In this document: positions 24,698 to 34,692 of the stretch, one piece after another
Layout of the letters: each line of letters begins with the position of its first letter
Numbering within the stretch: position 1 is the first letter of the stretch
Source of the DNA: Arthrobacter sp. EPSL27
GTDB taxonomy: Bacteria > Actinomycetota > Actinomycetes > Actinomycetales > Micrococcaceae
Assembly (NCBI RefSeq): GCF_001512305.1
Contig: NZ_LNUT01000005.1
Coordinates: 655,774 to 719,773, forward strand
DNA: 64,000 bases
Direction: 5' to 3'
Position numbers and translations under genes: made by a program
The notes under the pieces: generated by a model
Told to the model about the DNA's origin: nothing
Databases searched by the model: none
The model's input: the letters and a program-made list of their open reading frames with translations, nothing else

Positions 24698-25933
24698 CTA
24701 GGCGAAGCTGCGGTATTCCAGCAGGGCGGCGGTGCCCATGCCACCGGCGATGCTGATCAAGGCCAGGGCCAGCTGCCCCTCGACCGGGTTGCGGCGGGCC
24801 TGCGCCAGCAGCCGGGTGACCAGTACCGCGCCGGAGGCCCCGTAGGCGTGCCCCAGGGCCAGGGCGCCGCCGTCGAGGTTGGCGCGTTCCGGCGGGATGC
24901 CCAGCCGGTCCAGGCACGCGAGGGTCTGGGAGGCGAACGCCTCGTTGAACTCCACCAGCCCCACCGCGGCGGCCGGCACACCACACCGGCCGAGCAGGCG
25001 TTCGGCCGCGGCGGCCGCCCCCATACCCAGCAGCCCCGGCTCCACGCCGGCCGTGTCCGTGCCGCGGACCAGCAACCCGTCGGCGGCGCCCAGTTCGCGG
25101 GCGTGTTCCAGTGACGTGACCACCACCGCGGCCGCACCGTCCGCGTCAAAGCAGGAGTTGCCCGCCGTGACCGTGCCGCCCTCCACAAACGCGGGAGGGA
25201 ACCGGGCCAGTACAGCCTCCGTGAGGCCCCGGCGCGGGCCGTCGTCGGAGGCGACTGTGCCGCCCGAACCGCCGGGCCCAGGACCGCCGGGCAGCGCCAC
25301 CATCTCGGCATCAAAGTGTCCCGCGGCGGCGGCCGCGAGGGCGCGCCGGTGGCTGCGGAGGGCCAGCTCGTCCTGCCGTTCGCGGCTGATGCCGGACTGT
25401 GCGGCCACGTTTTCCGCGGCCACCCCCATGTCCGGATCGCCGAGCCGTTCCGGCGCGAACTGCGCACGGGAGAAGAACTCGGGGTCACCATGGGAAGTGC
25501 GGCGGGCCCGCAAAGGAGCCGTACTGATGCTTTCCACGCCGCCGGCCAGGTAGAGACCACCGTGGAGGCCGCCGCCGGCGGCCACCAGGCGGGACGCCAG
25601 CACAATCGCGTCGAGCCCGGAGCCGCACTGCCGGTCCACGGTCAGCCCGGGCACGCTGACGGGCAGGCCTGCCTCCAGCGCCGCCAGCCGCGCCACGTTC
25701 CCGCCGCCGCCCACAGCATTGCCGATCACCACGTCCGCCACCAATTCCGGCGCCGCCCCGGTTTCGGCCAGCAGGCTGCGGAGCACGGGAGCCAGCAGGT
25801 GGTGGGCCTGGACGGTTTTGAGGGCGGCGTTCGCCCGGCAGATCGGGGTGCGACGGGCGGCAAGGATCACCGGCTGCCGTTCCGCGGGGAGGGAAGCCAC
25901 ATGCGCGGTCCGCGGGGGCTGCCGGTCAGCCAA
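24698..25933 (-). CDS. Thiolase-fold protein lacking one catalytic cysteine
   Basis: Protein of 411 residues with the thiolase fold: acyl-accepting Cys103 in VDRQCGSGLDAI, NEAFASQ, and catalytic His362 in ALALGHAYGASGA. At the position of the second catalytic Cys (normally C-[IV]-G-G-G-x-G) it has Ser394, in LISIAGGMG. Normal Claisen condensation or thiolysis chemistry may therefore be impaired or altered. The TTG start at 25933 overlaps the upstream ligase stop by 8 nt; GTG at 25900 is an alternative. It is coupled to an acyl-CoA ligase, suggesting a joint role in acyl-CoA metabolism. The substrate is unknown. Confidence 0.88.
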   Translation of the reverse strand: MADRQPPRTAHVASLPAERQPVILAARRTPICRANAALKTVQAHHLLAPVLRSLLAETGAAPELVADVVIGNAVGGGGNVARLAALEAGLPVSVPGLTVDRQCGSGLDAIVLASRLVAAGGGLHGGLYLAGGVESISTAPLRARRTSHGDPEFFSRAQFAPERLGDPDMGVAAENVAAQSGISRERQDELALRSHRRALAAAAAGHFDAEMVALPGGPGPGGSGGTVASDDGPRRGLTEAVLARFPPAFVEGGTVTAGNSCFDADGAAAVVVTSLEHARELGAADGLLVRGTDTAGVEPGLLGMGAAAAAERLLGRCGVPAAAVGLVEFNEAFASQTLACLDRLGIPPERANLDGGALALGHAYGASGAVLVTRLLAQARRNPVEGQLALALISIAGGMGTAALLEYRSFA

Positions 25934-27350
25934 GGCGCCGGACCCGCGGGTCGTTCAGGGCAATCCAGTCGAGCAGCAGGTCGCGGCTGAGCTTGCCGCG
26001 GTCCGTCAGGGGGAGTTCGGCCAGGGCGAAGTATTCCAAGGGCCGTTTGTTGCGGGCCAGCGCATCCTCCACGCCGGCCCGCAGCTGGGTGGCGGTGACC
26101 CCGCCGTGCGACGGGACGATGCCGGCCACCACCTTCTGGCCGCGCAGATCGTCGGGGAGGCCGGCGGCCACGGCGGCGGCCACGCCGGGTACCGACGCCA
26201 GTGCCAGCTCCACCTCGTGCGGGTAGACGTTGGTGCCGGCGGTGATGATCATGTCCGAGCGGCGGCCCAGCATGTGCAGCGTCCCGGCGTCGAGGTAGCC
26301 CTGGTCCCCCACCGTGTGCCAGCCGTCAAAGCTTTGCAGCGCCTGGCCGTCGTCGCCCCACAGGTAGCCGTCACTGACCATGCCGCTGCGGACGCAGATG
26401 TTGCCGTCGGCGCCGTCGGGCAGCGGTACCCCGCCGTCGTCGAGGATGCGGATTTCGACGCCGGGAAACGGCTTCCCGATCCCGGTGCCGCGCTGCTCCG
26501 GCAGCTGCCCGGGCGGGAGGCCGGCGCCGGAGACGAAGCTGAGCTCCGAGGCGCCGTAGTACTCGAAGATGGTGGCGTTGGGTGCCCAGCGGCGGGCGGC
26601 TTCCAGGGTCCGCGCGTCGAGCTTGGAGCCGGCGCAGATGATGCTGCGGATGCCTGAGGCGTCCACGCCGCCGCTCAGTCCGCGTTCGCTGAGGAGCCGG
26701 AGCATGGTGGGAACCAGGACCAGCCGCGTGATTCCGTCATGGCTGACCGCTGCATGGGCGTCCCCGACGTCGAACCGGGCCAGGGTGTGGAACTCCGAAC
26801 CGGCGTACAGGCATTCGGCCAGGGCATAGAGGTTCAGGCTGGCCGCGAGGGGCCCGGGCGCCAGCGTCCGGTCGTCCGCGGCCAGGCCAAAGAACTCGAT
26901 GGACGCGTCGAAGGACAGCTGCCAGGACCGGCGCGAACGGGTGAAGGCCTTCGGGACGGACGTCGTGCCGGAGGTCAGGCCGATCAGGAAGGGGGTGTCA
27001 GGGGGCCCGTCGGCCAGGTCCGGCCCGGTCAAGCGTTCGGATTGCACGCCCGCCCCGGCTGACGTTGCCGGAAGGCTGCCGATCCGGTCCCGGATCCCGT
27101 CCTGCAGCTGCTGCGGCCAGGCCGGATCCAGCACGGCGCACTGCCGCTCCCCCGCGACGGCGGCCGCGAACGCGGCGGCGAAGTGCAGCGAGTTCTCCTC
27201 CGACAGAACGGTCACCGCGGGCGCGCCCGGCACCAGGGCCGCGGCCGCATCGCGCAGCTCTTCCCAGCTAAGGCGCTGCCCGGCCACGACGACGGCGGTC
27301 GCGTCGGGGCGGTCGTCGGCCCAGCGCTGGAGTCTGTCGAGGAAAGGCAT
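25926..27350 (-). CDS. AMP-dependent acyl-CoA synthetase/ligase
   Basis: ANL-superfamily enzyme of 474 residues. The phosphate-binding loop is LTSGTTSVPKAFTRS, the A5 motif YYGASELSF, A7/A8 GWHTVGDQGYLDAGTLHMLGRRSDMI, and the A10 lysine lies in LTDRGKLSRDLL. It should activate a carboxylate via an acyl-AMP and transfer it to CoA. The ATG at 27350 starts MPFLDRLQRWADDRPD; longer extension enters the divergent protease promoter. It overlaps the thiolase-fold gene by 8 nt. The acid it uses is unknown; MenE-like or fatty-acid ligases are alternatives. Confidence 0.9.
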   Translation of the reverse strand: MPFLDRLQRWADDRPDATAVVVAGQRLSWEELRDAAAALVPGAPAVTVLSEENSLHFAAAFAAAVAGERQCAVLDPAWPQQLQDGIRDRIGSLPATSAGAGVQSERLTGPDLADGPPDTPFLIGLTSGTTSVPKAFTRSRRSWQLSFDASIEFFGLAADDRTLAPGPLAASLNLYALAECLYAGSEFHTLARFDVGDAHAAVSHDGITRLVLVPTMLRLLSERGLSGGVDASGIRSIICAGSKLDARTLEAARRWAPNATIFEYYGASELSFVSGAGLPPGQLPEQRGTGIGKPFPGVEIRILDDGGVPLPDGADGNICVRSGMVSDGYLWGDDGQALQSFDGWHTVGDQGYLDAGTLHMLGRRSDMIITAGTNVYPHEVELALASVPGVAAAVAAGLPDDLRGQKVVAGIVPSHGGVTATQLRAGVEDALARNKRPLEYFALAELPLTDRGKLSRDLLLDWIALNDPRVRRLG

Positions 27351-27396
27351 CAGACCAACTTTACCGGCCGGGGGCGGCCGGGGCGCCGGCACGCGA

Positions 27397-27402
27397 TATT
27401 GT
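27397..27402 (+). promoter_or_regulatory. -10 hexamer of a probable leaderless metallopeptidase transcript
   Basis: TATTGT lies 6 nt before the ATG at 27409 with no ribosome site between. Confidence 0.45.
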
Positions 27403-27408
27403 GACAGC

Positions 27409-28327
27409 ATGAGTTTCAATGACAACGTCCAACTGGACCCCTCGCAGGTCCAGGACCGGCGCGGCATGGGCCGCGGCGCCAAAGTCGGGGGCGGGATCGG
27501 CGGCGGCATCATCCTGCTGATCGCGGCCCTGTTCGGCATCAATCCGAGCCTGCTGGAAGGCCTGGGCGCCGGCACCCAGGATCCCGGCTCGCAAAGCCAG
27601 GGCACCGCCCCGGCCTGCGAGACCGGCGCCGACGCCGATGCCCGGCTCGACTGCCGGATCACCGGGACGGTCAACAGCCTGAACGCCTTCTGGCCCGCCT
27701 ACCTGGCCCAGTACAACAGGCAGTACCCGCAGCCCGGCACGGTGATCTTCGACGTCGCCACCAACACCGGCTGCGGCTCGGCAACCTCCGAGGTGGGCCC
27801 GTTCTACTGCCCGGCGGATTCCACCGCATACTTCGACCCGGGCTTCTTCCAGGAACTCGTGGACCGCTTCGGTTCCTCCGGCGGACCCCTGGCGCAGGAG
27901 TACGTGGTGGCCCACGAATTCGGCCACCACATCCAGAACGTGCTGGGCAACCTGGACCGGGCCCAGCAGGACCCGCAGGGCCCGGAATCCGGCGCTGTCC
28001 GGGTGGAACTGCAGGCTGACTGCTACGCCGGCCTGTGGGTGCGCTACGCCACCACCCAGGAGGATCCCAACACCGGGGTGCCGTTCCTGGAGCCGCTCAC
28101 CGAGCGGGACCTGCAGGATGCCCTCTCCGCCGCGTCGGCCGTCGGTGATGACCGCATCCAGCAGGCGGCCACGGGCCGGGTCTCCCCGGAGGCCTGGACG
28201 CACGGCTCCAGCGCCCAGCGGCAGAAGTGGTTCTACCAGGGCTACTCGACCGGCGACATCAACCAGTGCGACACGTTCGCCGTCGTTGTTCCCAGCGGGG
28301 CTGGGCTTCAGATGTTCCGGGTTCTAA
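27409..28327 (+). CDS. Neutral zinc metallopeptidase (YpfJ/KPN_02809 family), expected stop missing
   Basis: One N-terminal membrane helix (about 29-43) and an extracytoplasmic peptidase domain. The zinc motif is HEFGHH at 169-174 with the downstream Glu200 in VELQADCYAGLW. The family C terminus is reached at DINQCDTF, residue 290 (base 28278). In relatives a stop follows within a few codons. Here the frame stays open to 28827, running antisense through the DUF59 gene and into sufC. A +1 shift near 28280-28320 would end at TAA 28325-28327, where I place the end. A frameshift, a recent indel or a sequencing error is more likely than a real 180-residue antisense tail. Confidence 0.8.
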
Positions 28328-28656
28328 ATGTTGAAGCCGAGGGCGCGCATCTGGTCGCGGCCGTCCTCGGTGATCCGTTCCGGACCCCATGGCGGCATCC
28401 ACACCCAGTTGAGGCGCCATTCGTCAACCACACCGTCCAGGGCCTTGCCCACCTGCTCCTCGATCACGTCGGTGAGCGGGCAGGCAGCGGTGGTCAGCGT
28501 CATGTCGATGAGCAGGGCGCCGTCGTCGTCGGAGTACTTCAGGCCGTAGAGCAGCCCGAGGTCAACGATGTTCACACCCAGTTCCGGGTCGATCACATCC
28601 TTGAGTGCCTCTTCGACATCCTCGAGGGCCGTGCGGGCCACATTGAGTTCGGTCAT
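28324..28656 (-). CDS. DUF59/MIP18-family Fe-S assembly factor (SufT-like)
   Basis: Protein of 110 residues. Markers are DPELGVNIVDLGLLYG, the conserved Cys in MTLTTAACPLTDVIEEQV, and the C-terminal PPWGPERITEDGRDQMRALGFNI. These proteins help mature Fe-S proteins. The ATG at 28656 is preferred over one 6 nt upstream because AAGGA then lies 8 nt away. Last gene of the suf operon, 14 nt after sufC. Its stop lies inside the 3' end region of the convergent metallopeptidase gene. Confidence 0.93.
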   Translation of the reverse strand: MTELNVARTALEDVEEALKDVIDPELGVNIVDLGLLYGLKYSDDDGALLIDMTLTTAACPLTDVIEEQVGKALDGVVDEWRLNWVWMPPWGPERITEDGRDQMRALGFNI

Positions 28657-28669
28657 CGTCATGTCCTTA

Positions 28670-29467
28670 CTAGGCCTGTGCCGCGGCGTCCGCCGCAGCG
28701 ATGGTGGCTGCGCCGGCGCCGGTGGCGTAGCGGTCGTAGCCTTCTTCTTCGAGGCGGTCGGCGAGCTCCGGGCCGCCTTCTTCCACAACCTGGCCGTCAA
28801 CGAACACGTGGACGAAGTCCGGCTTGATGTAGCGCAGGATACGCGTGTAGTGGGTGATGAGCAGGGTGCCCATGTTGCCTTCGGCGTGGGCGCGGTTGAC
28901 GCCCTCCGAGACAACCTTCAGCGCGTCGACGTCCAGGCCGGAGTCGGTCTCGTCCAGGACAGCGAACTTCGGCTTGAAGAGTTCCAGCTGCAGGATCTCC
29001 ACGCGCTTCTTCTCGCCACCGGAGAAGCCCTCGTTGACGTTGCGCTGGGCGAAGTCGGCGTCGATGCGCAGCTGCTCCATGGCGGCCTTGACGTCCTTGG
29101 TCCACGTGCGCAGCTTGGGGGCTTCGCCGTCGATCGCGGTCTTGGCGGTGCGCAGGAAGTTCGTCATGGTGACGCCCGGCACCTCCACGGGATACTGCAT
29201 GGCCAGGAAGACGCCGGCGCGGGCGCGCTCGTCGACGCTCATGGCCAGGACATCCTCGCCGTCCAGCGTGATGGTGCCGGAGGTGACGTTGTAGCGGGGG
29301 TGCCCGGCGATGGTGGACGCCAGGGTGGACTTGCCGGAACCGTTGGGGCCCATGATGGCGTGGGTCTCGCCGGTCCGGATGGTCAGGCTGACGCCCTTCA
29401 GGATTTCCTTCGTGCCCTGCTCGGTGTCGATGCTGACGTGCAGGTCCTTGATCTCAAGAGTAGACAT
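28670..29467 (-). CDS. sufC: Fe-S cluster assembly ATPase SufC
   Basis: ABC-type ATPase of 265 residues, the soluble motor of the SufBCD scaffold. Walker A GPNGSGKST, the characteristic AMQYPVEVPGVT, signature EGFSGGEKKRVEILQL, Walker B FAVLDETDSGLD and switch His in LITHYTRIL are present. The start MSTLEIKDLHVSI follows GGAGA on the transcript. It lies downstream of the Rieske gene in the suf operon. The extra alanine-rich tail is usual for actinobacteria. Confidence 0.97.
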   Translation of the reverse strand: MSTLEIKDLHVSIDTEQGTKEILKGVSLTIRTGETHAIMGPNGSGKSTLASTIAGHPRYNVTSGTITLDGEDVLAMSVDERARAGVFLAMQYPVEVPGVTMTNFLRTAKTAIDGEAPKLRTWTKDVKAAMEQLRIDADFAQRNVNEGFSGGEKKRVEILQLELFKPKFAVLDETDSGLDVDALKVVSEGVNRAHAEGNMGTLLITHYTRILRYIKPDFVHVFVDGQVVEEGGPELADRLEEEGYDRYATGAGAATIAAADAAAQA

Positions 29468-29556
29468 GTGCCTTGTTCTCCTCTGCACCGTGCCCTCCGG
29501 CCCGGTGCGGTTTCTTGTCGATAAGTTCTGTGGTGCGGGTTGCCGGCTGCTGGCAG

Positions 29557-29916
29557 CTAGCTGAAGTTCGGGGCCTCGGCGCCGTTCAGGACGTTGGTGA
29601 AGTCAACGTAGACCTTGTCGTCCTGGACGGTCACGGCAAAGACGGGAACGGGATCGTAGGCCGGCAGCTGGAGCGGCTCACCGCTGCGCAGGTCGAACTG
29701 GGAGCCGTGGCCCCAGCACTCGATCTTGCAGCCTTCCACCTCGCCTTCGGACAGCGAGATGTCCGCATGCGAGCAGGTGTCCCCGATGGCGTGGATTTCG
29801 CCCATGGAGTCCTTGACGATCGCGACCGGGAAGTCGTCGATCAGGATCCGCAACGCCTGCTTGAGTTGAATCTCGCTGGCGTTGCAGACCAGCTCGCCCT
29901 TTGGCTGTTCAGTCAT
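29557..29916 (-). CDS. Rieske-type [2Fe-2S] ferredoxin of the suf operon
   Basis: Protein of 119 residues. The Rieske ligands are Cys48/His50 (CSH) and Cys67/His70 (CWGH), followed by GSQFDLRSGEPLQLPA. It resembles the small ferredoxin subunits of non-heme iron oxygenases. Placement between sufD and sufC is common in actinobacteria, where it may deliver electrons or act as an early cluster acceptor. That role is inferred. Soluble, no membrane anchor. Confidence 0.95.
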   Translation of the reverse strand: MTEQPKGELVCNASEIQLKQALRILIDDFPVAIVKDSMGEIHAIGDTCSHADISLSEGEVEGCKIECWGHGSQFDLRSGEPLQLPAYDPVPVFAVTVQDDKVYVDFTNVLNGAEAPNFS

Positions 29917-29948
29917 TGATGCCCGTTCCTGTCCTTGGATGCCGTGCG

Positions 29949-31234
29949 CTAGTGGTTCGTCGCCGCGAGTTCACGCTCGACGGCGTCCGTCAGGCGTTCC
30001 TCGATGGCCGGAACCCGGATCTGCTGGATGATCTCGTTGAGGAACCCGCGGACCACCAGCCGGCGGGCGACATCCTCGGGGATGCCGCGGGCCATGAGGT
30101 AGAACAGGTGCTCGTCGTCGAAACGGCCGGTGGCGCTGGCGTGGCCGGCACCTTCGATGAGGCCGGTTTCGATCTCGAGGTTCGGCACGGAGTCGGCGCG
30201 GGCGCCGTCGGTGAGGACCAGGTTGCGGTTGGCCTCGTACGTGTCGGTGCCTTCGGCTTCCTTCCGGATCAGGACGTCGCCCACCCAGACGGTGTGCGCG
30301 TTCCGGCCCTGCAGGGCGCCCTTGTAGAGGACGTTGGACTTGCAGTTGGGTACCGCGTGGTCAACGAACAGGCGCTGTTCCAGGTGCTGGCCGGCGTCGG
30401 CGAAGTACAGGCCGAACATTTCCGCTTCGGCGCCCGGCGCGGTGAACCGTGCCGACGGCGTGACGCGCACCAGGTCTCCGCCGAGGGAGACGACGATGTG
30501 CTTGAACTTGGCGTCGCGGCCCAGTTTGGCCTGCTGCGACGAGGCGTGCACCGCGTCGTCGTTCCATTCCTGGAGCGAGATGACGGTGAGCTGCGCGCCG
30601 TCCTCGACGAGGATTTCGACGTTCTCCGAGAGCACCGCGGTGCCCTGGTGGTCCAGGACCACCACGGACTTGGAGAAGCGTTCCGCCACGATCACGATGT
30701 GCTGGGCGGACGCCTCGGTGCCGGTGCCGGTGATCCGCACGGTCACTTCGCCGTCGGCCTGGACGTCGGCGGGGACCGTGATGACGGTGGCCTGGCTGAA
30801 GTTCTCCCAGGCGTTGGCGGAGACGCGGTCCTCCGGGATGGCGGCGGAGCCGATCCGGCGGTCGTCGCGGCCGACGGTTTCCACCCGGACGTTGCCGGGA
30901 GCGGAGACGTCCACGGTGGTGGCGTTGCCGTCCAGGGCTGCGGTGTGCAGGCCGCGGAGGCGCTTGAGCGGGGTGAACCGCCAGTCCTCCTCCATGCCGG
31001 TCAGCGGCTTGAAGTCGGCCAGCTTGTAGGAGGTCAGGCGGCCGGCGCGTGAGCTGTCCGGAACGCCGACGCCGCCGCCGTGCGAGTGGCTCTTGACGGC
31101 GTCGCCGGCCAGCGGCGACTTGGATTCCGTCGCGTTCAGCGGCGACAGGCTCTCGCCTTCCTCCGTGAACCCGTCAATGAACGGCTGGGCTGACGGCGCG
31201 CCGATGCGTGCCTTTTCAGTAGTGATGTCAGTCA

Positions 31235-31235
<1 letters not shown>
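29949..31235 (-). CDS. sufD: Fe-S cluster assembly protein SufD
   Basis: Protein of 428 residues that forms the SufBCD complex. The N-terminal helical part includes SYKLADFKPLTGMEEDWRFTPLKRLRGL. The right-handed beta-helix follows. The C-terminal SufC-binding region is SATGRFDDEHLFYLMARGIPEDVARRLVVRGFLNEII, shared with SufB. Its start overlaps the sufB stop by 1 nt (TAATG), so they are coupled. Length is normal. Confidence 0.97.
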
Positions 31236-32697
<1,462 letters not shown>

Positions 32698-32698
<1 letters not shown>

Positions 32699-33597
32699 CA
32701 CGGCCTTTCTTGCAGATGGTTGGATTCTTCGTCCAGGCCGGCCGAAGCTCCGGGACTGGCGGCCCCGGAAGCGGCCGGACGGCCTGTAGGTATGTGGGTG
32801 GTGCAGACGTGGCCGCCGCGCGCCAGCGTGGAAAGCCGGCGCACATCGACCCCGACCAGGCGGGAGAACACGTCGGTCTCGACGTCGCAGAACACGGTGA
32901 ACTGCGCTGCCAGCTGCTGGATGGGGCAGTGCCCCTGGCACAGCTGGACGCTGGACAGTGCGGCCGGCAGCGGCGCCTTGGCCTCGATCGATGCCGTGGA
33001 GGCTACGAACCCGTCGCGGCTCAGCGCCTCGGACAGCGCCTGCGCGCGGGCGGTGATGTCCGGGCCGGCCGCGTTGATCTCCGGCGCGTAGCGGCGTTCC
33101 ATGTCGCCGAAGCGCTCGACGGCGAACTGCCGCACGGCGTCGGGCCCCGCCATCTCACCCAGGCGCTGCAGCGCCAGGGTGGCGATGTCGAGGTAGTCGT
33201 TGCCGAGCGAGGACTGGCCCTGCGAGCTGAGCACGTACCGCCGGGCGGGGCGTCCTGCCCCGGCGCCGGCGCGGGCGGCCCGCTTGACCTCGATCACGCC
33301 GTTCCGCGAGAGATGGTCCAGGTGGCGGCGGACGGCCGCCGGCGTGAACCCGAGCAGGTCGCCGAGTTCAGCGGCGCTGATGGGGCCATGTTCCAGAACG
33401 GCATTCAGGACGCGGTCCCTGGTGCGCTCGTCGGCGTCGGCCGCCGGCAGGACGGGCGCTGACTGTGCCGCCCGGGGTCCATGGGCTCCCGGTCCACCTG
33501 CCCCGGACGGGGCAGCAGACGGCGTTCCAGCGACTGCCCCGGACACCGCGCGGGCGCGACTGCGCCCGGCGGGGGCGACAGAACTGGGCGAGCTCAC
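32698..33597 (-). CDS. sufR: SufR-type Fe-S-sensing HTH transcriptional regulator
   Basis: Protein of 299 residues leading the suf operon. A winged HTH lies at about 61-105 ([25 protein letters not shown] then [20 protein letters not shown]). A C-terminal cluster-binding region has Cys220, Cys224, Cys237 and Cys265, matching the Cys ligands of SufR repressors that bind a 4Fe-4S cluster. The first 55 residues are Ala/Pro/Ser-rich and disordered. The GTG at 33597 overlaps the TGA of an upstream 7-codon frame; GTG at 33606 is an alternative. It probably autoregulates the operon in response to Fe-S demand. Confidence 0.92.
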
Positions 33598-33617
33598 GGA
33601 ATACACAACACAATCAT
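33594..33617 (-). other. Putative leaderless 7-codon leader ORF overlapping the sufR start
   Basis: On the minus strand, TAAATT (33628-33623) is followed after 5 nt by an ATG that opens MIVLCIP and then TGA. That TGA overlaps the sufR GTG (GTGA). This geometry would allow a leaderless uORF with termination-reinitiation onto sufR. No ribosome site precedes sufR itself. Confidence 0.4.
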
Positions 33618-33622
33618 GTCGT

Positions 33623-33628
33623 AATTTA
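33623..33628 (-). promoter_or_regulatory. Likely -10 element of the sufR operon
   Basis: TAAATT on the minus strand, the best -10 match in the divergent region, predicting transcription start at about 33617. Confidence 0.5.
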
Positions 33629-33711
33629 CTCCCCCGATCCAGTAAGGCATGGCTATCCTCGGACCGCCCGGGCGCACGGCCGCCCGCCGGACCGTGGCGT
33701 ACTACATCCCG

Positions 33712-33717
33712 TAGAAT
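33712..33717 (+). promoter_or_regulatory. -10 hexamer of a probable leaderless ABC ATPase transcript
   Basis: TAGAAT lies 6 nt before the GTG at 33724, which supports that start over the GTG at 33721. Confidence 0.6.
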
Positions 33718-33723
33718 GCTGTG

Positions 33724-34692
33724 GTGCGATCCCCCCAATCCCCCGTCCTCTCCATCAGCGGGCTAGTCAAGGATGTTGGGCCGCTGCCCACCCTTGACGG
33801 CAAGATGCTGCGGGTGGTCAGCGGCCTTTCCCTCGTCGCCGAACGCGGCCAGGTCACGGCCCTCCTCGGCGCCAACGGAGCCGGCAAGACCACCACCATC
33901 GAATGCGCCCAGGGGCTGCAGAAGCGCACCCACGGCAGCATCAGCCTCCTGGGTGAAGACCCTGACACGGCCGGCGCCGGGCTGCGGTCCCGCATCGGGG
34001 TGATGCTGCAGGACGGCGGGCTCCCGCCGTCGGCCCGGCCCATCCCCCTGCTCCGGCACATCGCCGGGATGTACAAGGACCCCTGGCCGGTCGGGGAGCT
34101 CATTGAGCGGCTGGGGATCGACGCGTTCAGCCGCACCTCCGTGCGGCGGCTTTCCGGCGGGCAGAAGCAGCGGCTCGCGCTTGCGGCGGCGCTGGTCGGC
34201 AACCCCGAGGTGCTCTTCCTCGATGAACCGAGCGCCGGCCTGGACCCGCAGTCGCGCCACCTGGTGTTCGGGCTCATCTCCGAACTCCGGAACCGGGGCA
34301 TGGGGATCATCCTGACCACCCACCTGATGGATGACGCCCAGCGGCTGGCCGATTACGTGTACATCATCGACGCCGGGCGCAACGTCGCCGAGGGCACGGT
34401 TGCGCAGCTGCTGGAGCACCCCCTGCCGCCGGGCGCGGGCGAGCAGCACATCCGCACCCTGCTGTTCGAGGCGGACCCGGGGCTGGACTTCACCGGGGTG
34501 CTGCCCGACGGCGTCGACGTCACCGAAGCGCGGGCCGGCAGCTACGCCGCCACCGGCGCCCTCACACCCGCCGACCTCGCCGCGATCACCGCCTGGTGGG
34601 CCGCCCGCGGCATCATGCCCCGCTCGTTGAGCCTGGAGGCCCGCAGCCTGGAGGACGTGTTCCTCGACATCTCCGGAAGGGAGATCCGATGA
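33724..34692 (+). CDS. ABC exporter ATP-binding protein (ABC-2 type)
   Basis: Protein of 322 residues. The ATPase domain is in the first 225 residues: Walker A GANGAGKTT, Q-loop MLQDGGLPP, signature RLSGGQKQRLAL, Walker B LFLDEPSAGLDPQ and switch His in LTTHLMDDAQ. A C-terminal DUF4162-like region ends with LEDVFLDISGREIR, typical of multidrug or antibiotic exporters of the CcmA/DrrA class. It overlaps the permease gene by 4 nt. It is divergent from sufR. Adjacent heme-biosynthesis genes suggest, but do not prove, a role linked to cytochrome assembly. Confidence 0.92.
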   Translation: MRSPQSPVLSISGLVKDVGPLPTLDGKMLRVVSGLSLVAERGQVTALLGANGAGKTTTIECAQGLQKRTHGSISLLGEDPDTAGAGLRSRIGVMLQDGGLPPSARPIPLLRHIAGMYKDPWPVGELIERLGIDAFSRTSVRRLSGGQKQRLALAAALVGNPEVLFLDEPSAGLDPQSRHLVFGLISELRNRGMGIILTTHLMDDAQRLADYVYIIDAGRNVAEGTVAQLLEHPLPPGAGEQHIRTLLFEADPGLDFTGVLPDGVDVTEARAGSYAATGALTPADLAAITAWWAARGIMPRSLSLEARSLEDVFLDISGREIR

